From NCBI GenBank assembly GCA_022511075.1, contig JAFLSE010000004.1, forward strand, positions 1-38,186: DNA of 38,186 bases, written 5' to 3'. The position numbers and the translations under genes are program-made. Numbering within the stretch: the first letter of the stretch is position 1; each line of letters begins with the position of its first letter. The DNA comes from Prevotella sp. (GTDB lineage Bacteria > Bacteroidota > Bacteroidia > Bacteroidales > Bacteroidaceae). The notes beneath the pieces were generated by a model. The model did not search any database and was not told the origin of the DNA. It worked only from the letters and a program-made list of their open reading frames with translations. Of this stretch, positions 32,978 through 38,186 are shown piece after piece.

Positions 32978-34363
32978 TTATTCGTAAGCACCCATGCGCA
33001 GGCGGTTAACCTCCTCTTCAGTGAGGTAACGCCAGTCGCCGCGGCGCAGGTTCTTCTTTGTAAGTCCGGCAAAGAGCACACGGTCGAGCTTCGTAACCTT
33101 GTAGCCGAAATGCTCAAAGATGCGGCGCACGATGCGGTTCTTGCCAGAGTGTATCTCTATGCCCACCTGTTTCTTGTCAACAGGGTCGGCATACTGTATG
33201 TCGTCAGCCTTTATCTCACCGTCCTCGAGCGTTATGCCTTCGAGTATCTCCCTCATGTCGTGAGCCGTTACATTGCGGTCGAGGAACACGTGGTAAATCT
33301 TCTTCTTGAGGAACTTAGGATGAGTGAGTTTGCTTGCCAAGTCGCCGTCGTTGGTGAGCAGGAGCACACCCGTGGTATTGCGGTCAAGACGACCAACGGG
33401 ATATATCCTCTCACGGCAGGCGTTCTTTACAAGATCCATAACGGTCTTGCGCTGCTGTGGGTCATCGCTCGTGGTAACAAAATCCTTCGGCTTGTTGAGA
33501 AGCACATATACTTTCTTCTCCATTGTAACAGGCTGGTCGTGGAACTTCACCTCATCGGTGCGCAGCACCTTTGTGCCAAGTTCGGTAACAACATTGCCAT
33601 TAACGGTAACGACACCTGCCTTTATGAAATCGTCAGCCTCGCGACGGCTGCAAACGCCGGCATTAGAGAGATACTTGTTGAGACGTATAGGCTCGTTGGG
33701 GTCGAAATGCTCTTCCTTGTATTCGATGCGCTTCTTCATCGAATACTTTGCATTTGGATCGTAGTCGGCAGTACGCTGGCGATAGCCGCCCTGCGGCCTT
33801 CTCTGCTGCTGTCCATAGCCTCCACGGTTGTTGTAGCCGCCCTGGCGTGGCTGATAACCACCCTGCTGCTGACGAGGCTGATAGCCGCCCTCGCCGTTGT
33901 TGTTATAACGTGGACGATAGCCGCCTTGCTGCTGACGAGGCTGATAACCACCCTCACCATTGTTGTTATAGCGCGGACGATAGCCGCCTTGCTGCTGACG
34001 AGGCTGATAACCGCCATCGCCATTGTTGTTATAACGTGGACGATAACCGCCTTGCTGCTGACGAGGCTGATAGCCGCCCTCTGCATTATTGTTATTGTTG
34101 TAGTGCGGACGGTATGGACGCGACTGTTGTCCTCCGCCGTGCGACAGTCCCTGTGCAAAGCCTTCGGGACGGAATCCTCCTTCATTGTTGTTCTGACGGT
34201 TGTAGTTGTTACTGCGCGGAACGTAGGCACGCTGTGCCTGTATGCGCGGACGCGGAGTGCGTCCCTGACGGTTATAGCCTGTGTTTTCCTGATAACCATC
34301 ACGGCCATCGCCATGCTGCCCTTCTGGTGCAGCATTCATGTTTTTCTCGTTCTCAAATTCCAT
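32978..34363 (-). CDS. RsuA/RluB-type pseudouridine synthase with long repetitive N-terminal extension
   Basis: The C-terminal half is a standard 23S/16S rRNA pseudouridine synthase. It has an S4 RNA-binding domain (about 223-270, IRLNKYLSNAGVCSRREADDFI) and a catalytic domain (about 283-445). The latter contains GRLDRNTTGVLLLTNDG (catalytic Asp327), KIYHVFL and the closing GKNRIVRRIFEHFGYKV block typical of RluB/RluE/RsuA. The first roughly 200 residues are low-complexity Gly/Arg/Asn/Gln/Tyr, including 3.4 copies of a 21-aa repeat at 96-167, and should be disordered and RNA-binding. Total length is 461 aa; E. coli RluB is about 290. It sits 40 bp after purB and 24 bp before asnS. An alternative start at Met9 would change little. 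Confidence 0.9.
   Translation of the reverse strand: MEFENEKNMNAAPEGQHGDGRDGYQENTGYNRQGRTPRPRIQAQRAYVPRSNNYNRQNNNEGGFRPEGFAQGLSHGGGQQSRPYRPHYNNNNNAEGGYQPRQQQGGYRPRYNNNGDGGYQPRQQQGGYRPRYNNNGEGGYQPRQQQGGYRPRYNNNGEGGYQPRQQQGGYQPRQGGYNNRGGYGQQQRRPQGGYRQRTADYDPNAKYSMKKRIEYKEEHFDPNEPIRLNKYLSNAGVCSRREADDFIKAGVVTVNGNVVTELGTKVLRTDEVKFHDQPVTMEKKVYVLLNKPKDFVTTSDDPQQRKTVMDLVKNACRERIYPVGRLDRNTTGVLLLTNDGDLASKLTHPKFLKKKIYHVFLDRNVTAHDMREILEGITLEDGEIKADDIQYADPVDKKQVGIEIHSGKNRIVRRIFEHFGYKVTKLDRVLFAGLTKKNLRRGDWRYLTEEEVNRLRMGAYE
33863..34078 (-). repeat. 63-bp in-frame tandem repeats in the pseudouridine synthase gene
   Basis: About 3.4 copies of a 63-bp unit encode GGYQPRQQQ-GGYRPRYNNNG(E/D). GGYQPRQQQ recurs at residues 96, 117, 138 and 159. 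The copies differ by scattered third-position changes, so they are not brand-new duplications, but their similarity makes length variation between strains likely. Confidence 0.9.
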
Positions 34364-34403
34364 AATACTAAAATCTTCTAATAAAAAAGTCTATAAATAT
34401 AAA

Positions 34404-35750
34404 TTAAATACCTGTATAGTTGCTTGGTGTTATCGCCATCAATTCTGCCTTTACGTTGTCGCTTACGTCCAAGCCTTTTATAAATTCGTGTATTGTCTCG
34501 CGTGTCATCTTGGCATTAGTGCGTGTGAGCGCCTTCAAAGCCTCGTATGGGTGTGGGTATGCCTCGCGGCGCAATATAGTCTGTATAGCCTCTGCCACAA
34601 CCGCCCATGTGTTTTCAAGGTCTTCGGCAACCTTCTCTTCGTTGAGTATCAGTTTGCGCAGTCCTTTCAGCGTACTTTGGAAAGCAATGAGCGAATGCCC
34701 CATAGGCACGCCCACGTTGCGCAGAACGGTAGAGTCGGTAAGGTCGCGCTGCAGACGGCTTACCGGCAACTTTGCCGCAAGGAACTGCAGTATTGCGTTT
34801 GCAATGCCGAGGTTGCCCTCGCTGTTCTCATAGTCTATAGGATTAACCTTGTGAGGCATGGCGCTTGAACCAACCTCGCCTGCCTTGATTTTCTGCTTGA
34901 AGTAGTCCATTGAGATATAGAGCCAGAAATCGCGGTCGAGGTCAAGCACTATGGTGTTGATACAGCGCATGGCATCGAAGATAGCACCAAGATAGTCGTA
35001 GTTGCTTATCTGCGTGGTGTATTGCTCACGCTGCAAGCCCAACTTCTCTGTCACGAAGGAATTGCCGAACTTGCGCCAGTCGGTGGCAGGATAAGCCACA
35101 TGGTGGGCATTGAAATTGCCTGTGGCTCCGCCGAACTTTGCAGTTACGGGAACAGACTTCAGCCTTTGCAACTGCTCCTCAAGACGATATACATATACCA
35201 TCACCTCCTTGCCGAGGCGTGTAGGCGATGCCGGCTGTCCGTGTGTCTTTGCAAGCATAGACACCTCTGCCCATTCCTCTGCATACTGGCGCAACTGCGC
35301 TATCAGTTCCTCCAAGCAGGGATAGTAGACATCTGCAAGTGCCTCTTTTATAGAGAGCGGCACACTAGTGTTGTTGATATCCTGCGATGTGAGTCCGAAA
35401 TGAATAAACTCCTTGAAGGCATCAAGTCCGCCAATCTTGTCGAACTCCTCCTTTATGAAATACTCCACTGCCTTCACGTCGTGGTTTGTGGTCTTCTCTA
35501 TGTCCTTTACGCGCTGTGCGTCAGACTCGGAGAAGTTGCGGTAGATGTCGCGCAGGCGCTCGAACAGTCCGTTGTCGAAGCCTTCAAGCTGTGGCAACGG
35601 AAGTTCACACAGAGTAATGAAATACTCTATCTCCACACGAACACGATAGCGAATGAGAGCATACTCAGAAAAATAGTCAGCCAATGACTTTGCCTTGTCC
35701 CTGTACCTGCCATCAATAGGCGAGATGGCGGTCAACACATTTAAATCCAT
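34404..35750 (-). CDS. purB: Adenylosuccinate lyase
   Basis: The enzyme cleaves fumarate from SAICAR and from adenylosuccinate in purine synthesis. At 448 aa it belongs to the PurB branch of the fumarase/aspartase superfamily. Signature regions are TSQDINNTSVPLSIKEAL, the active-site KTHGQPASPTRLGKE, and GSSAMPHKVNPIDYENSEGN, the flexible catalytic loop with the family consensus. A C-terminal helical domain ends with LTRTNAKMTRETIHEFIKGL. It is the first gene of the purB-rluB-asnS unit, driven by a strong promoter with a leader of about 32 nt that contains a perfect 12-bp palindrome. Confidence 0.96.
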   Translation of the reverse strand: MDLNVLTAISPIDGRYRDKAKSLADYFSEYALIRYRVRVEIEYFITLCELPLPQLEGFDNGLFERLRDIYRNFSESDAQRVKDIEKTTNHDVKAVEYFIKEEFDKIGGLDAFKEFIHFGLTSQDINNTSVPLSIKEALADVYYPCLEELIAQLRQYAEEWAEVSMLAKTHGQPASPTRLGKEVMVYVYRLEEQLQRLKSVPVTAKFGGATGNFNAHHVAYPATDWRKFGNSFVTEKLGLQREQYTTQISNYDYLGAIFDAMRCINTIVLDLDRDFWLYISMDYFKQKIKAGEVGSSAMPHKVNPIDYENSEGNLGIANAILQFLAAKLPVSRLQRDLTDSTVLRNVGVPMGHSLIAFQSTLKGLRKLILNEEKVAEDLENTWAVVAEAIQTILRREAYPHPYEALKALTRTNAKMTRETIHEFIKGLDVSDNVKAELMAITPSNYTGI

Positions 35751-35765
35751 TTACCTTAAAAAATA

Positions 35766-35777
35766 AATTACGTAATT
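35766..35777. promoter_or_regulatory. Perfect 12-bp palindrome in the purB leader
   Basis: AATTACGTAATT is exactly self-complementary and lies at about +6 to +17 of the predicted purB transcript. The position suits a repressor operator or a very small RNA stem. No matching regulator is in the window. Confidence 0.4.
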
Positions 35778-35788
35778 ATATTAGGTTG

Positions 35789-35820
35789 CAAAGTTAAGCA
35801 TTATTTCCGATACCCACAAA
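35789..35820 (-). promoter_or_regulatory. purB-rluB-asnS promoter
   Basis: Minus strand: TTTG (35820-35817), a 20-base gap, then TAACTTTG (35796-35789), a full consensus match. The expected start is near 35782. It lies in the 95-bp gap after the acyl-CoA synthetase stop. Confidence 0.8.
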
Positions 35821-35845
35821 CTTTTTATATATTTTTTGACTAATA

Positions 35846-37510
35846 TCAGTTTTTATGTTGCATATCTTTTTCCCTAATCTCCACACGGCGTATCTTGCCG
35901 CTTATGGTCTTGGGGATTTCATCAACGAACTCGATGATTCTCGGATATTTGTATGGCGCAGTCTCGTGCTTGACGTGCTGCTGCAATTCCTTCACGAGAG
36001 CATCGCCTGCCTTACCCTTCCAATCGGTGTGCAGGACAACGGTGGCTTTGACAACCATGCCCCTTATCTCGTCGGGCACTCCAGTTATGGCACACTCCAC
36101 CACGGCAGGATGAGTCATCAGTGCACTCTCCACCTCGAAAGGTCCTATGCGATAGCCACTACTCTTAATAACATCGTCGATGCGCCCCTCAAACCAGTAA
36201 TACCCGTCCTCGTCGCGCCAAGCCACATCGCCTGTATGATATAGTCCGTCATGCCATACACTCTTGGTCAGTTCCTCGTCACGGTAGTATTCCTTGAAAA
36301 GACCCACAGGTCGCCTGTCGCCGACACGCACCACAATCTCGCCCTTCTCACCGTCCTCGCAAGGTGTGCCGTCGGGCTTTATTAGGTCGATGTCGTATTG
36401 CGGATTTGGCAAGCCCATAGAGCCAGGTTTCGGCTTTGTCCACGGCATAGTGCCAAGTGTCATGGTGGTCTCCGTCTGTCCGAAGCCTTCCATAAGTCGT
36501 ATGCCCGTCTGCTCGTAGAATTTAAGGTAGACGGCGGCATTCAATGCCTCGCCTGCCGTGGTGCAATAGCGCAGCGACGAAAGGTCATACTTTGACATAT
36601 CCTCATGTATCATAAAACGATATACCGTAGGCGGTGCACAGAACGATGTTATACGATATTTCTCTATCTGACGCAATATCTTGTCGGCAGTAAACTTCTC
36701 GTGGTCGAACACGAATACGGTAGCACCGGCAAACCACTGCCCATAAAGTTTTCCCCATGCAGCCTTGCCCCATCCCGTGTCTGCCACGGTGAGATGTATA
36801 CTGTCGCCACTGAGATTGTGCCAAAACACTCCTGTAGTGAGGTGTCCTATGGCATAGAGGTGGTCGTGGGCAACCATCTTGGGTTCTCCACTCGTACCGC
36901 TGGTGAAATACATAAGCATAGTATCGTCGTTGGTGTTCACATTCTCTGGGCGTACGAACTTGGGGGCGTTATCCCACTCCTTATGCCATTCGTGAAAACC
37001 TTCCATTGTCTTTGGACCTATCGAAACGACGGTCTTGAGCGTGGGGCTCTCAGGAATGGATGCATTTACCTGACTCATAACATAGTCCTCGCCAACGCAG
37101 ATTATTGCCTTAACACCGGCACGGTTGTTGCGATAAACAATGTCGTGGGCGGTGAGCATGTGGGTGGCAGGGATTGCCACAGCACCAATCTTGCACAGAG
37201 CAAGCACAGAGAGCCAGAACTCGTAGTGACGCTTAAGTATAAGCATCACCATGTCACCCTTGCCTATGCCGAGAGTGAGGAAATAGGATGCGGTCTTGTC
37301 GGTAAGTTCCTTCAAGTTGCCAAACGAGAAACTTATGCACTCGCCTTCATCGTTTGTCCAGAGCAATGCCTGCTTGTCGGGCTGTTCCTGCGCCCACTGG
37401 TCCATAACGTCGTAGGCAAAGTTGAAATTGTCGGGAATGATAAACTCTAAATTCCGCGCGTAGTCATCCTGTGAGGTGAATGTCGTCTGCCTCAAATATC
37501 TTTCTATCAT
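35846..37510 (-). CDS. AMP-binding acyl-CoA synthetase (medium/branched-chain type)
   Basis: An adenylate-forming ligase of 554 aa that activates a carboxylic acid with ATP and loads it on CoA. Motifs are YFTSGTSGEPK (201-211, phosphate loop), the mid-domain GEALNAAVYLKF and MEGFGQTETT, the hinge region YHTGDVAWRDEDGYYWFEGRIDDVIKSSGYRIGPFEVE, and the late catalytic Lys539 in KTISGKIRRVE. The overall layout is like medium-chain (MACS) ligases rather than acetyl-CoA synthetase, so a short branched, medium-chain or aromatic acid is likely; the substrate is not determined. It lies 27 bp after an XRE-cupin regulator gene, and the two probably form one unit with the regulator sensing the pathway. 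Confidence 0.9.
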   Translation of the reverse strand: MIERYLRQTTFTSQDDYARNLEFIIPDNFNFAYDVMDQWAQEQPDKQALLWTNDEGECISFSFGNLKELTDKTASYFLTLGIGKGDMVMLILKRHYEFWLSVLALCKIGAVAIPATHMLTAHDIVYRNNRAGVKAIICVGEDYVMSQVNASIPESPTLKTVVSIGPKTMEGFHEWHKEWDNAPKFVRPENVNTNDDTMLMYFTSGTSGEPKMVAHDHLYAIGHLTTGVFWHNLSGDSIHLTVADTGWGKAAWGKLYGQWFAGATVFVFDHEKFTADKILRQIEKYRITSFCAPPTVYRFMIHEDMSKYDLSSLRYCTTAGEALNAAVYLKFYEQTGIRLMEGFGQTETTMTLGTMPWTKPKPGSMGLPNPQYDIDLIKPDGTPCEDGEKGEIVVRVGDRRPVGLFKEYYRDEELTKSVWHDGLYHTGDVAWRDEDGYYWFEGRIDDVIKSSGYRIGPFEVESALMTHPAVVECAITGVPDEIRGMVVKATVVLHTDWKGKAGDALVKELQQHVKHETAPYKYPRIIEFVDEIPKTISGKIRRVEIREKDMQHKN

Positions 37511-37537
37511 AAAAACCTATCTACAATTATATATATA

Positions 37538-38089
37538 TTATATGACAACGCAAAGGAATTTCACCTCCTTGTCGCCCACTGCCCTCATGCAATGCTGCTG
37601 CGATGCGTCGAAATAGATGCTATCACCCTTGCCAAGAAGCATTGTCTTTTCGCCTATGGTTATCTCAAGTTCGCCTTCGAGCACCATGTCAAATTCCTGT
37701 CCTTCGTGGCTGTTCTTGTTGTAAGAGCCGCCGTCGGGCTTTGGCTCTACGGTAACAAGGAACGGATCTACCTCGCGTCCGCGGAAACCACTACCGAGAC
37801 TTTGGTAACTGTAGTTGCGGTTGCGCTTCACCACAAGTCCTTGGTCGCGGCGTGTAAGGAAATAGCCATTCATTCGTGGCTCCTCACCAAACAACAGCAC
37901 ATCGAGAGCGATGCCGTAGCGTTTGGATATCTTTGACAGTCTGTATACCGAGGGGTCTGCCTCGCCAGCCTCTATCTTCAGGTAATGCTCAAGTGAGATA
38001 TTGCACAACTCTGCAACTTCCTCCGCAGGAATGTCAAGAACTTCACGCAGTCCCTTGAGGCGTTCGCCTATTTGCTGTATATGTTTCAT
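37538..38089 (-). CDS. XRE-family regulator with C-terminal cupin sensor
   Basis: A 183-aa DNA-binding protein. It has an N-terminal helix-turn-helix of the HTH_3 type (about 5-62, RLKGLREVLDIPAEEVAELCNISLEHYLKIEAGEADPSVYRLSKISKRYGI). A linker and a C-terminal cupin_2 barrel follow (about 110-182), with SHEGQEFDMVLEGELEITIGEK and GDSIYFDASQQHCMRAV. The cupin would bind a small ligand or metal, and the histidines in SHEGQEF and QQHCM are candidate ligands. Such regulators are often local, and the acyl-CoA synthetase gene 27 bp downstream is the obvious target. A perfect inverted repeat at 38104-38131, just upstream of the start and over the likely promoter, is a candidate autoregulatory operator. 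Confidence 0.9.
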   Translation of the reverse strand: MKHIQQIGERLKGLREVLDIPAEEVAELCNISLEHYLKIEAGEADPSVYRLSKISKRYGIALDVLLFGEEPRMNGYFLTRRDQGLVVKRNRNYSYQSLGSGFRGREVDPFLVTVEPKPDGGSYNKNSHEGQEFDMVLEGELEITIGEKTMLLGKGDSIYFDASQQHCMRAVGDKEVKFLCVVI

Positions 38090-38103
38090 AATGGTAAAAT
38101 CTA

Positions 38104-38131
38104 TATTTTCGTGTGTAAAGGTACGAAAATA
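38104..38131. promoter_or_regulatory. Perfect 9-bp inverted repeat over the regulator promoter (candidate operator)
   Basis: TATTTTCGT (38104-38112) and ACGAAAATA (38123-38131) are exact reverse complements separated by 10 bp, so their centres are 19 bp apart, close to two helical turns. A -7-like TACCTTTA (minus strand, 38123-38116) lies between them. A dimeric HTH protein bound here would block transcription of the XRE-cupin gene and the acyl-CoA synthetase. Confidence 0.6.
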
Positions 38132-38186
38132 AGTTCACATTGTATAATGTTTTCACAAAACCCACAGTCCTTTTTATTATTGATTA

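Noticed and set aside
33863..34078. CRISPR-like regularly spaced repeat
   Set aside because: The 63-bp periodicity is contiguous, in frame and encodes a 21-residue repeat. There are no unique spacers and no cas genes.
32486..34381. A 631-codon open frame on the plus strand
   Set aside because: It lies antisense to asnS and the pseudouridine synthase gene, and its Ile/Val/Ala/Thr-rich repeats are the mirror of the 63-bp coding repeats. The minus-strand products are clearly real.
1..38186. tRNA, rRNA, insertion sequence or prophage genes
   Set aside because: No cloverleaf-like sequence, rRNA segment, transposase, integrase or phage structural gene was recognised in the gaps or frames.

Overview
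The window looks like a chromosomal segment from a member of Bacteroidales, most likely Prevotellaceae. The evidence is as follows. Many gene starts are preceded by the Bacteroidota promoter pattern TTTG-N19/20-TAnnTTTG. There are Bacteroidota-specific families (DUF4369 lipoprotein, OMP_b-brl_3 barrel, DUF4988/PL29-N-type lipoprotein, DUF5723 barrel). Short C-terminal tails of the type IX sorting-domain kind occur, lipoproteins carry acidic residues after the lipid cysteine, and mature exported proteins often begin with Gln. All genes run on the minus strand except comEC and the lipoprotein/DUF5723 pair. I saw no rRNA, tRNA, CRISPR array, transposase or prophage gene.

Layout from left to right: (1) 0.2-2.7 kb, an exported penicillin-V-acylase/bile-salt-hydrolase-type amidase downstream of dnaA. 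(2) 2.7-6.7 kb, a tight operon read DUF4369 lipoprotein, dihydroorotase, metallophosphoesterase, PlsC-like acyltransferase. (3) 6.8-7.5 kb, ftsB-type divisome gene overlapping a small membrane protein gene. (4) 7.5-7.6 kb, a 98-bp element with perfect 22-bp inverted arms around the ftsB -7 box. (5) 7.6-10.6 kb, a large TonB-receptor-like barrel with glycine-rich loops and tail. (6) 10.7-14.3 kb, a hexuronate operon (small unknown protein, UxuA, SDR-type UxuB) ending in a PBP4-type carboxypeptidase gene. (7) 14.5-17.9 kb, comEC on the plus strand colliding with the gdhA-rlpA unit. (8) 17.9-31.5 kb, an A/T-richer run of envelope genes: OmpA-like protein, multi-Ig secreted protein, small lipoprotein, very large DUF4988-type lipoprotein, acidic helical secreted protein, NAGPA-type glycosidase, and a divergent lipoprotein plus DUF5723 barrel pair. 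(9) 31.5-38.1 kb, asnS, rluB-type pseudouridine synthase and purB in one unit, then an acyl-CoA synthetase led by an XRE-cupin regulator.

Housekeeping functions (replication initiation, pyrimidine and purine synthesis, ammonia assimilation, Asn-tRNA charging, division) interleave with a substantial cell-surface programme. The most unusual items are three. The first is the 98-bp inverted-repeat element upstream of ftsB, which has the form of an invertible promoter or a small non-autonomous element. The second is the divergent locus at 25.5-31.5 kb, where two secreted proteins with type IX-like tails share an 86-bp control region with a lipoprotein and an NPA-motif barrel that has an (AT)8.5 tract in its signal-peptide codons. 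The third is the 22-bp-period nested palindrome array at 31,471-31,547. For several genes (dnaA, the DUF4369 lipoprotein, gdhA, the NAGPA protein) a well-formed promoter falls inside or at the edge of the longest open frame, so shorter starts are given here.
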